Source: Gammaproteobacteria bacterium | GTDB lineage: Bacteria > Pseudomonadota > Gammaproteobacteria > Ga0077536 | Direction: 5' to 3' | Assembly (NCBI GenBank): GCA_021773835.1 | Contig: JAJFJQ010000073.1 | Location: forward strand, 124,001-188,000 | Length of the DNA: 64,000 nt | Shown: positions 44,174-51,748 of the stretch, one piece after another | How the letters are laid out: each line of letters begins with the position of its first letter | Position numbering within the stretch: the first letter of the stretch is position 1 | The notes under the pieces: model-generated | The model's input: the letters and a program-made list of their open reading frames with translations, nothing else | Told to the model about the DNA's origin: nothing | Databases searched by the model: none | Made by a program: the position numbers and the translations under genes

Positions 44174-45781
44174 CTAGAAACGAAATACCCCATAGCCGCT
44201 TTCCGTTAACGGTGCATTTAGCGACGCGCTTATTGCAATGCCTAATGCATTGCGCGTATCGACGGGATCGAGGATCCCATCGTCCCAAATCTCTGAAGTC
44301 GAATACTCTGCGGTGACTTGTTCTTGATACGCTTCAAGTGTTTCGGCATAGACGCCATCGATGACCTGTTGATCGACGGCTTGCTCGTTTCGTTGCAGTT
44401 GACGCAATTTCACTTCGGCGAGAGTTTGCGCTGCTTGTTCACCACCCATGACGCCGATTTGATGATTGGGCCAGGTGAACAACAACCGTGCATCGTAGGC
44501 ACGGCCGCACATGCCGTAGTTACCAGCGCCAAAAGATCCATGGCACATAATGGTGAATTTCGGCACGTGGCTACAGGCTTGCGCCATGATCATTTTTGCG
44601 CCGTCCTTTGTGATCCCCTGCGCTTCGTACTCGCGTCCGACCATATACCCAGTAATATTTTGCAAGAACACGAGCGGCGTGTTGTTTTGGTTGCATAGTT
44701 CGATGAAGTGCGCGCCTTTGAGCGCACTATCATTGAATAACACGCCGTTGTTCGCGACGATGCCAATCTTGTAGCCCCAAAGATCTGCGAATCCGCACAC
44801 GAGGGTTGTGCCATAGGCGGGTTGGTATTCATGAAAGCGGCTACCATCGGTGATGCGGGCAATAATTTCCCGCATATCAAACTGCTTCTTAATGTTTGAC
44901 GGAATAATGCCGTAGATTTCGTCGGGCTCGTATGCCGGTGGCTCGGATGTCTGCTGCTGAATTGCCCACTTTTTCGGGTGCTCCCACTGCGCCACGATCT
45001 CACGACCAATGGCTATCGCTTGGTCCTCCGAAGAGGCCGGGTAATCGCAGGTCCCACTAATTTGCGTGTGCAAATCTGCACCGCCTAGTTCGTCAACGGA
45101 GACGTCTTCACCGGTGGCTGCTTTTACCAGCGGCGGGCCGGCGAGAAATACCGCACCTGTGCCGCGCACGATAACCGCGTAATCGCTGAGGGCAGGGATG
45201 TAGGCTCCTCCGGCAGTACAGTGACCAAATACGAGTGATAGTTGCTTTACGCCAAGCCGACTCAGTATGGCTTGGTTACGAAATATGCGTCCCGCCATAT
45301 GTTTGTCCGGAAATAATTCAGACTGTAGCGGTAGAAAGCCACCGGCGCTGTCGCATAAATGCACGACCGGTAGGCGGTTTTCGATGGCGATGTCGAGGCA
45401 GCGAACAATTTTTTTAACAGTTAACGGATACCATGCACCGCCTTTGACGCTCGAATCATCGGCATGCAGCATCACTTCGCGCCCGCTCACAATACCGATC
45501 CCGGTAATGCAGCTTGCGCCCGGTGAGTTACCGTCATAGGCCATGTTCGCAGCCAAAGACGAGAGTTCGAGAAACGGGGTTGCTGGATCGAGAAGTTTTT
45601 CGATGCGTTCGCGCGGCATCATTTTGCCTTGTTTAGCAAGCCGTTGGATGTCGCGATCCGGCCGTTGAACCCGGGCGCGTTCTTGCTTTTCGTGTAACGC
45701 CATCGCTAGCGCGCGGTTGTGCGTGTAGTTTTCCCGAAATTCGTCGCTATTGGTATTGAGGTTTGAGCGGAGCCGCGGCAT
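44174..45781 (-). CDS. Acyl-CoA carboxylase, carboxyltransferase (beta) subunit
   Basis: A 535-residue carboxyltransferase of the methylcrotonoyl-/geranyl-CoA carboxylase group. Marks: GKMMPRERIEKLLDPATPFLELS, SSVKGGAWYPLTVKKIVRCLDIA, CDSAGGFLPLQ, HCTAGGAYIPALSDYAVIV, FLAGPPLVKAATGEDVS, FLQNITGYMVGREYEAQGITKDGAKMIMA, GSFGAGNYGMCGRAYDARLLFTWPN and VMGGEQAAQTL. It transfers CO2 from carboxybiotin to an acyl-CoA. The operon continues with a biotin carrier and biotin carboxylase, on the same strand. Methylcrotonoyl-CoA (leucine) versus geranyl-CoA (terpenoid) cannot be settled by eye. Confidence 0.92.
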   Translation of the reverse strand: MPRLRSNLNTNSDEFRENYTHNRALAMALHEKQERARVQRPDRDIQRLAKQGKMMPRERIEKLLDPATPFLELSSLAANMAYDGNSPGASCITGIGIVSGREVMLHADDSSVKGGAWYPLTVKKIVRCLDIAIENRLPVVHLCDSAGGFLPLQSELFPDKHMAGRIFRNQAILSRLGVKQLSLVFGHCTAGGAYIPALSDYAVIVRGTGAVFLAGPPLVKAATGEDVSVDELGGADLHTQISGTCDYPASSEDQAIAIGREIVAQWEHPKKWAIQQQTSEPPAYEPDEIYGIIPSNIKKQFDMREIIARITDGSRFHEYQPAYGTTLVCGFADLWGYKIGIVANNGVLFNDSALKGAHFIELCNQNNTPLVFLQNITGYMVGREYEAQGITKDGAKMIMAQACSHVPKFTIMCHGSFGAGNYGMCGRAYDARLLFTWPNHQIGVMGGEQAAQTLAEVKLRQLQRNEQAVDQQVIDGVYAETLEAYQEQVTAEYSTSEIWDDGILDPVDTRNALGIAISASLNAPLTESGYGVFRF

Positions 45782-45795
45782 CTGTCATGCGTTCC

Positions 45796-46299
45796 TTAGT
45801 TCTTGTCGGTTGATGATTCGAGTGATACGAGAACCGCGCCTTTTTCAAACGCGGTGTTGGTTTGGAAATGGATCCGATCAATTTTTCCGGCTCGTGGCGC
45901 GTGGACAATTATTTGCATTTTCATTGACTCGATCGTGAGGATTGCGTCACCGGGTGCAACTGTTGCACCCTCGGAGGTGTGAATTTCGACCACCATTCCG
46001 GGCATGTCACTGCGGATCTCATTGCCTGACTCATCGTTTAGGTTTGATTGCGCCATATCGTTGCTGACATCGACCGTAAACACGCGACCGCCGATATGTA
46101 CCCAAACGGTATCGCCGTCGAGTACGCGCCATACCTGGAAATGCTGACCGTCGACGGTAATGAAGTTGCATTCGTCTGAAAGCGCATGCGCCTCGGCAAT
46201 AGTCACTTCGCGCGAGTCGATTGCACATACTAGGCTTGGCCTGCGGGCGCGGATCTCAAGCTCGTAAGATTGTCCCATGGTCGATAGTTTGATCGACAT
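45796..46299 (-). CDS. Biotin carboxyl carrier protein, stand-alone
   Basis: A 167-residue protein with a C-terminal biotinyl domain at about 98-165: MPGMVVEIHTSEGATVAPGDAILTIESMKMQ, in which Lys127 is the biotinylation site. The N-terminal 90 residues, rich in beta strands, resemble the BT (interaction) domain seen in acyl-CoA carboxylase alpha subunits. In most MCC/GCC enzymes this part is fused to the biotin carboxylase; here it is a separate gene 14 bases upstream of the beta subunit in transcription order. Confidence 0.88.
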   Translation of the reverse strand: MSIKLSTMGQSYELEIRARRPSLVCAIDSREVTIAEAHALSDECNFITVDGQHFQVWRVLDGDTVWVHIGGRVFTVDVSNDMAQSNLNDESGNEIRSDMPGMVVEIHTSEGATVAPGDAILTIESMKMQIIVHAPRAGKIDRIHFQTNTAFEKGAVLVSLESSTDKN

Positions 46300-46341
46300 A
46301 ATCTATTGACTCGGCTCGTTTGTGATTACGCTTGGACGGGC

Positions 46342-47811
46342 CTAGTTTCGCCAATGCCCAATCGCCGCATGGAGATCTGGCACGGCATAGGCCGCGTGCC
46401 CGAAGCTATCCGTAGCGAGCGCCGCGGCAACCAATACGGCGTCGACGTCGCTACGGTCTAACGGTGTCGCGATTAGCTCATTGGCATGGTCGGCTAAAAA
46501 CCCGGTGTCATACCTTCCGGATTGGAATGCCGGATGGCGCAGGATCCGAGTGAGGTAGTCGATATTAACGGCAACGCCTAACAGGACATACTCTCGTAAG
46601 GCCCCGATACACCGTTCTATTGCACGCCGACGATCGGGCCCATGGGCAATAAGTTTGGCCAGCATGGAGTCGAATGATGCGCCAATCTCCTGGCCTTCAT
46701 GGACACCATTATCGATCCGGACGTCGTCCCCCTCCGGTAGGCGCAATAGCCGTACCGAGCCGGTTGCCGGTAGGAAATCTTCGTCCGGCCGTTCGGCGCA
46801 GATGCGGCACTCGATTGCATGGCCACTTTGTGTGATCGCAGATTGTGTCAATCTCAGCGTCCCGCTGCTCGCGATATGCAGCTGTTCTTCGACGAGGTCG
46901 AGCCCGGTCACCGCTTCGGTGACTGGGTGTTCAACCTGCAAGCGTGTGTTCATTTCAAGAAAGTAGAATGAATTATCCGGCGCTAAGATAAATTCAACCG
47001 TGCCTGCGTTACGATAGTTCGCCGCCGCACTTAGGGTTACTGCGGCCTTGCAGATCTCGTCTCGAACGCTTGGATCGAGATCAGGTGCGGGCGACTCTTC
47101 GACGATTTTCTGAAAGCGCCGCTGGACCGAGCACTCACGTTCGAATAGATGGATTGCATTGCCGTTTCCATCACCCAATATCTGCACTTCAATGTGCCGT
47201 GGGCGCTGAATGAAGCGTTCGACGTATACGCGCCGGTCCAGAAAGTATCGCTCGGCCTCCGATTGCGCAATGGCGATTTGTTCGCGAAGTTGGTCACGGT
47301 TATGGACAATTTTCATACCCTTGCCGCCGCCGCCAGCGGCAGCTTTAATCAGAACTGGGTAGCCAATGCCTTCGACTTCGTCTGCTAATGTCGCGATATC
47401 GTCGTCTATCACACGAGGTGCAACAGGTATTCCAGCGCCGGTAGCGAACTCAGTCGCCCGGATCTTATCGCCCATTATTTCGATCACCTCGGCTGAGGGA
47501 CCGATAAAAATCAACCCTGTATCGGTGACCGTGCGGGCGAAAATCGCGTTCTCTGCAAGAAAACCGTAACCAGGATGGATCGCCGCCGCGCCTAACCGGC
47601 TGGCAGCGTCGATTAACTGCTGCATATCCAAATACGCATCGCTGGGGACTTCGGCTTTGAGTTCCACCGCTACGTCAGCCAATTTCACATGCGGTGCGCG
47701 CCGATCGGCGAAGTGATAGACCGCGATGCTGCGGATCCCCATACGTCGTAGCGTGCTGATGATGCGGCAGGCGATCTCGCCGCGATTGGCAATAAGGACA
47801 GATTCGATCAT
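46342..47811 (-). CDS. Biotin carboxylase subunit
   Basis: A 489-residue biotin carboxylase. The pre-ATP-grasp domain starts ESVLIANRGEIACRIISTLRRMGI; the ATP-grasp has GYPVLIKAAAGGGGKGMKIV, ERFIQRPRHIEVQILGDGNG, FERECSVQRRFQKIVEESPAP, FYFLEMNTRLQVEHPVTEAVTGLDLVEEQL. All catalytic motifs are intact. It makes carboxybiotin from bicarbonate and ATP. It is first of the three-gene operon; the C-terminus lacks the BT/BCCP domains found in the fused alpha subunits. Confidence 0.93.
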   Translation of the reverse strand: MIESVLIANRGEIACRIISTLRRMGIRSIAVYHFADRRAPHVKLADVAVELKAEVPSDAYLDMQQLIDAASRLGAAAIHPGYGFLAENAIFARTVTDTGLIFIGPSAEVIEIMGDKIRATEFATGAGIPVAPRVIDDDIATLADEVEGIGYPVLIKAAAGGGGKGMKIVHNRDQLREQIAIAQSEAERYFLDRRVYVERFIQRPRHIEVQILGDGNGNAIHLFERECSVQRRFQKIVEESPAPDLDPSVRDEICKAAVTLSAAANYRNAGTVEFILAPDNSFYFLEMNTRLQVEHPVTEAVTGLDLVEEQLHIASSGTLRLTQSAITQSGHAIECRICAERPDEDFLPATGSVRLLRLPEGDDVRIDNGVHEGQEIGASFDSMLAKLIAHGPDRRRAIERCIGALREYVLLGVAVNIDYLTRILRHPAFQSGRYDTGFLADHANELIATPLDRSDVDAVLVAAALATDSFGHAAYAVPDLHAAIGHWRN

Positions 47812-47949
47812 GTCGTTGGAAGATTTTTGACTTGGGCGGTAGCATAAACTACTCCGTGTCTAAGGACGATTGTGCTTGCCCAAACGACACGCCGTTACGG
47901 CGTATCCATATAGCAGCCTATCACCGTCGATCTTCCGTCGGGGGTCTTA

Positions 47950-48315
47950 ATGCCCAGCGAACCTGGTGACAACTCTACCGTCGTCGTCAAATTTAGGCGG
48001 TACCTGACCTTGCCGACCATCGTCGTCGGGACGGTGGTGTTGGCTTTCGTGTATGTCCACGTGCGTTCCCATATCATCTATGCTGGCGTTGAAATCGGCA
48101 TGGATCGCCAAGCCTTGACGGCCCATCTTGGGCCACCCCGCAGGGTCGAACAACGTTTAATATTTTGCGCACCGTACTTCCCGTGGAGCGGCGAGTGCGT
48201 CGACCCACGGCCAGGCGGGGAGTTCCTGTTTTTCAAATTCGGAATCGACCGTTGGATCGTGACAGGCGTAGATTCGGCTGGGATCGTTTGGTTTAAGACC
48301 CTCGGTGATACCTGA
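47950..48315 (+). CDS. Small single-pass membrane protein, BamE/SmpA-like fold possible
   Basis: A 121-residue protein with a short basic N-terminus (VVVKFRR), one membrane segment at about 20-35 (LPTIVVGTVVLAFVYVHV) and an outer part with VEIGMDRQALTAHLGPPRRVEQ, a G-xx-R--v---lG-P pattern that is reminiscent of BamE/SmpA domains. Two cysteines (LIFCAP and GECVD) could form a disulfide. It precedes the amine dehydrogenase operon on the same strand by 84 bases; its position resembles that of the small orf-1 gene reported in front of aauBEDA in Alcaligenes faecalis, but I cannot show homology. Confidence 0.55.
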   Translation: MPSEPGDNSTVVVKFRRYLTLPTIVVGTVVLAFVYVHVRSHIIYAGVEIGMDRQALTAHLGPPRRVEQRLIFCAPYFPWSGECVDPRPGGEFLFFKFGIDRWIVTGVDSAGIVWFKTLGDT

Positions 48316-48399
48316 CGCTGGCTCATCGGGTCGACAGTGCGCAAATCGGGTAGACTACGGGGAGGTTATTGCTCCTAACGTGATCGCCCGGAGTGTCAT

Positions 48400-49536
48400 A
48401 TGAAGAATCGACTCGGATTGTTTCTCTTTTTGGTCTGTTTTAACGGCCTCGCCGCGGCCGAACTTGCAGTCGAAACCCCCACAACCAAGACCTTACCAGA
48501 CCCGTCTGGGCACTGGATGTGGGTCAGTGACCTCGTATTCAATGCGATGGAAGGGGGTAAGGCCTACCTCATCGACGGCGATTCTGGGCAAATGTTGGGG
48601 ATGTTAAGCACCGGTTATTTTTTCGCCTCGGCGCTGCAAGACAGCGACTATCAAACGATCTATGCCCCCGAGGTCTACATGAGCCGCGGCACGCGTGGTG
48701 AGCGTACCGATGTCATTACCCTCTATGACCCGAAAACCTTGGAACCGATCGACGAGATAATTATTCCGCCAAAACACTTCAGCGGGATACCCGTCGTCGG
48801 CCACGCAGCCATCTCCAGCGACGACCGATTTATCGCCGTCTACAATTTCACGCCGGCGCAGTCTGTCAGCATTGTCGATGTGGCCAACAAAAAGTTTCTT
48901 CACGAAATCGAAACTCCGGGATGCGCGGAAGTGTTCGCGACCGGTTCGTCGGCGTTTAATATGATTTGTGGCGACGGCGCGATGCTGACGTTACAGCTCG
49001 ACGACGCCGGCACGGTTACGACGGCTCGCAGCAAGAAGTTCTTTGACCCGCAAGCCGACATGATCGACGACAAGATGGCGCCCTACGGTACTTCTTGGGC
49101 GTTTTTCACAATGTCCGGCAAAGTGCAGATGATCGACATGGCAAACGGCACGCCGGTATTCGCGGAGCCGTGGTCACTGTTCAGCCCGGATCAATTAGCC
49201 GATAGCTGGAAACTTGGCGGTTACCAGTACGCAACCATCTGCGAAAGTACCGGTGAACTCTACGTGCTTGTCCACCGGGGCGGCAAATATACCCACAAGA
49301 GTCCTGGCGTGGACGTTTGGGTGTACGACATCAAGACAAAGGTGCGCAAACGCATGATTTCGCTATCGCACGCCGCGACCTCGATTCACGTGACCCAGGA
49401 CGAAAATCCATTGCTTTTTAGCGCCGACGCGGAACACAGTGGGGTTCGAATCTATGATGCGAATTCGGGTAAACATCTACACTATGTCAAAGGGCTCGCG
49501 TCGAATCCCATATTATTTTGGCCGGTGCGGCCATAA
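48400..49536 (+). CDS. aauB: Amine dehydrogenase large (beta-propeller) subunit
   Basis: A 378-residue periplasmic protein with signal peptide LGLFLFLVCFNGLAAA. Mature sequence has the seven-blade propeller pattern of the MauB/AauB family: WMWVSDLVFNAMEGGKAYLIDGDSGQMLGMLSTGYF, YAPEVYMSRGTRGERTDVITLYDPKTLEPIDEIIIPPKHFSGIPVVGHAAISSDDRF, LVHRGGKYTHKSPGVDVWVYDIKTKVRKR and SADAEHSGVRIYDANSGK. Together with the small TTQ subunit it oxidises primary amines to aldehydes plus ammonia. Gene order B-E-D-A-cytochrome, with no mauF in front and no amicyanin gene, fits the aromatic amine (aau) type better than the methylamine (mau) type. Confidence 0.9.
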   Translation: MKNRLGLFLFLVCFNGLAAAELAVETPTTKTLPDPSGHWMWVSDLVFNAMEGGKAYLIDGDSGQMLGMLSTGYFFASALQDSDYQTIYAPEVYMSRGTRGERTDVITLYDPKTLEPIDEIIIPPKHFSGIPVVGHAAISSDDRFIAVYNFTPAQSVSIVDVANKKFLHEIETPGCAEVFATGSSAFNMICGDGAMLTLQLDDAGTVTTARSKKFFDPQADMIDDKMAPYGTSWAFFTMSGKVQMIDMANGTPVFAEPWSLFSPDQLADSWKLGGYQYATICESTGELYVLVHRGGKYTHKSPGVDVWVYDIKTKVRKRMISLSHAATSIHVTQDENPLLFSADAEHSGVRIYDANSGKHLHYVKGLASNPILFWPVRP

Positions 49537-49554
49537 GCTACGCAGGCTGAAGTT

Positions 49555-50109
49555 GTGATCGTCCTAGATCCAATTCTGATATTGCTGGCTAACTATTGCA
49601 TTGCAAGCTTGTTCCTGTCCGCCTGCTACGGCAAGTTGCGAGCCTTCGGGGTGTTTCGGGCGACATTAGAAGACTATGAGTTGGTGCCGCCGCTATTTGT
49701 TGGCCCGTGTGCGGTAGTCATTACCGCGGCGGAAATTGCGATAGGGATTGGTGCATTGGTTCCCGCGTATGCATTACTGTCAATGTTTGGCGCCATGGCG
49801 CTGCTATTGGTTTACGTTGCAGCGATCGGGATCAATCTTGCGCGGGGTCGCAATGACATCGACTGTGGCTGTTCCGGGCCCGCTACCCAGCAGCTGATCA
49901 GTAAATGGTTACTGCTACGTAACCTGGCGCTCGCAGCGATCGCGGTTGTCGGTATGGCGACGCCCAGCCAACGGCCGCTGCATATGCCCGACGTCGTATT
50001 GGTAGTAGTCGCGTTAGTAGGTGCGACCGCGCTTTACGCTGCGATCAATCAATTGATGGCTAATGCGCCCCGCCTTGATGCCCTCGATTCACTAATGGAC
50101 GCGGGTTGA
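49555..50109 (+). CDS. mauE: MauE/AauE-type membrane protein for amine dehydrogenase maturation
   Basis: A 184-residue DoxX-like integral membrane protein with four or five hydrophobic segments. It has CYGKLRAFGVFRATLEDYELVP near the start and a CGCSGP motif (GRNDIDCGCSGP) at about 100, both typical for MauE proteins, which help form the six disulfides of the small subunit together with MauD. The GTG start follows aauB after 18 bases. Its stop overlaps the ATG of the mauD gene (TGATG). Confidence 0.88.
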   Translation: MIVLDPILILLANYCIASLFLSACYGKLRAFGVFRATLEDYELVPPLFVGPCAVVITAAEIAIGIGALVPAYALLSMFGAMALLLVYVAAIGINLARGRNDIDCGCSGPATQQLISKWLLLRNLALAAIAVVGMATPSQRPLHMPDVVLVVVALVGATALYAAINQLMANAPRLDALDSLMDAG

Positions 50110-50717
50110 TGGAAAACATTTTGCTAGTTTCCAATGTCATTTTATGGGTGCTGGTGATTGGGCTGGCGGTGACCGTCTTCGCACTTGCACGCCAAATTGG
50201 CGTGCTGTACGAGCGGATAGCGCCGGCTGGAGCACTAATGATCTCTCAAGGACCGGCAGTCGGTGACGTCGCGCCGGAATTCGAGCTAGAGACCTTAGAC
50301 GGGCAGCGGTTAAAACTAGGCGGCATTCCACCATCGAATAAGAGCACTTTACTATTTTTTCTCTCGCCGAATTGTCCCGTTTGTAATACCTTAATCCCAG
50401 TGTTGAAATCGATTAAACGAGATGAATCACAATGGCTCGATATCGTGTTGGCAAGTGATGGTGAGGTCGATAAGCAACGTGCGTTCGTACAGCGAAAGGA
50501 GCTCGCGCAATTTCCCTACGTGTTGTCCACCGAGCTCGGTATGACGTACCAAGTCGCAAAGCTACCGTTTGCGGTGTTGATCGACGAGCAAGGTGTTTTG
50601 CGTGCCAAGGGCTTGACCAATAATCGGGAACATTTAGAAAGCTTGTTTGAGGCGATGGAGCGCGGTGTTGCGTCAATTCAGGAATTTATGTCTAAGCGCC
50701 AACAAGGTGTTGCCTAA
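50109..50717 (+). CDS. mauD: MauD/AauD thioredoxin-like disulfide protein
   Basis: A 202-residue membrane-anchored thioredoxin-fold protein. One N-terminal membrane helix (about residues 5-25), then VGDVAPEFELETLDGQRLKLGG and the active-site C-P-V-C in LLFFLSPNCPVCNTLIPVLKS, with a cis-Pro-like LPFAVLID near residue 155. MauD proteins act in the periplasm to make or shuffle disulfides in the small amine dehydrogenase subunit. The ATG at 50109 shares one base with the mauE stop. Confidence 0.9.
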   Translation: MENILLVSNVILWVLVIGLAVTVFALARQIGVLYERIAPAGALMISQGPAVGDVAPEFELETLDGQRLKLGGIPPSNKSTLLFFLSPNCPVCNTLIPVLKSIKRDESQWLDIVLASDGEVDKQRAFVQRKELAQFPYVLSTELGMTYQVAKLPFAVLIDEQGVLRAKGLTNNREHLESLFEAMERGVASIQEFMSKRQQGVA

Positions 50718-50768
50718 TGTCAGGCCACGCCGCACTTTCAGTTGGTTCTGGAATAGAGGGTAATGACT

Positions 50769-51308
50769 ATGGGATGGTTTGATTGTCTATCTGAACGGAG
50801 CGTGCGTAACGTCGCCCGCCATACGGCACGACGTAGCTTTTTATCTCGCCTTGGCGTCACCTTGGTGGGCGCGGCGGCCATTCCGGCCTTACCAGTCGCT
50901 CGCGCCGCGGGGCAGCGCGAACCGGCGCCGGATGAATCGGGGATCGAGGGCGACCCAGGCAATCCGCAGACCTGCGACTACTGGCGTTATTGTTCCATCG
51001 ATGGGTTCTTATGTGCGTGTTGCGGCGGTACGCAAAATTCTTGCCCACCCGGTACCGAACCCTCGCCAGTCACTTGGATCGGGACGTGCCGTAACCCCGC
51101 AGACGGTAAGGACTACGTGATTTCTTACAACGACTGCTGCGGTAAAAGCGGGTGTGGTCGTTGCTTTTGTAATACCAACGAAGGTGACGCACCGGTCCAC
51201 CGGCCAACCCTGGATAATGACATTAACTGGTGTCTTGGCACCAAGAGCAACGCCTATCACTGCTCGACCGGTATCGTCATCGGCGTAGCGACGGAGCCCT
51301 TGCGCTAA
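50769..51308 (+). CDS. aauA: Amine dehydrogenase small (TTQ) subunit
   Basis: A 179-residue precursor with a long Tat-type leader: the twin arginine at 21-22 in RRSFLSRLG, then a hydrophobic stretch and AVA-like cut near RAA. The mature part has the complete cysteine frame: CDYWRYCSIDGFLCACCGG, NSCPPGT, WIGTC, SYNDCCGKSGCGRCFC, NWCLG and YHC. The two tryptophans that build the tryptophan tryptophylquinone cofactor are W103 (VTWIG) and W154 (INWC), and the catalytic aspartate is D122 (NDCC), by comparison with W57, W108 and D76 of the Paracoccus enzyme. AGAGG at 50756-50760 fits ATG 50769 better than ATG 50763. Whether it acts on methylamine or aromatic amines is open. Confidence 0.93.
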   Translation: MGWFDCLSERSVRNVARHTARRSFLSRLGVTLVGAAAIPALPVARAAGQREPAPDESGIEGDPGNPQTCDYWRYCSIDGFLCACCGGTQNSCPPGTEPSPVTWIGTCRNPADGKDYVISYNDCCGKSGCGRCFCNTNEGDAPVHRPTLDNDINWCLGTKSNAYHCSTGIVIGVATEPLR

Positions 51309-51331
51309 ACTAACCCGGACTGAATTTAACC

Positions 51332-51748
51332 ATGCACAGATTCGCCCAGGGCTTACTCGCTCTTGTTGTGGGTCAATTGTTCATCAGTGCCGGTGCCGCA
51401 AGCGATAACCCAGCGCCCGTGAATTACATGCTCCATTGCCAGGGTTGCCATCTACCGGGCGGCGTAGGCCACCCCGGTATTGTCCCAAGTATGCGCAATC
51501 AGGTCGGCTTGTTTCTACGATCCCAGGATGGCCGTGCCTTTCTCGTTCAGGTGCCTGGTGTAGCGCAATCGAGTCTTGGCGACGCAGAGCTGGCGGAACT
51601 CATGAACTGGATGCTACCGGAGTTCGATCCGGTAAATGTCGCGCCCGATTTTGAGAAATTCACTCCGGCAGAAATCCGCCAATACCGCAGCACTCCGATG
51701 ACGGAAATGCGTAAACGGCGACGTAACTTGTTAACGCTTGAGCGTTAG
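51332..51748 (+). CDS. Small monohaem c-type cytochrome
   Basis: A 138-residue protein with signal peptide (LLALVVGQLFISAGAA) and a single haem motif C-Q-G-C-H at 36-40. The haem-facing axial Met is probably in VPSMRN. It is next to the amine dehydrogenase genes in the place of the small cytochrome gene that follows aauA in Alcaligenes faecalis, so it could accept electrons from the dehydrogenase or oxidise the TTQ precursor. The last four bases overlap the convergent exporter gene. Confidence 0.85.
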   Translation: MHRFAQGLLALVVGQLFISAGAASDNPAPVNYMLHCQGCHLPGGVGHPGIVPSMRNQVGLFLRSQDGRAFLVQVPGVAQSSLGDAELAELMNWMLPEFDPVNVAPDFEKFTPAEIRQYRSTPMTEMRKRRRNLLTLER

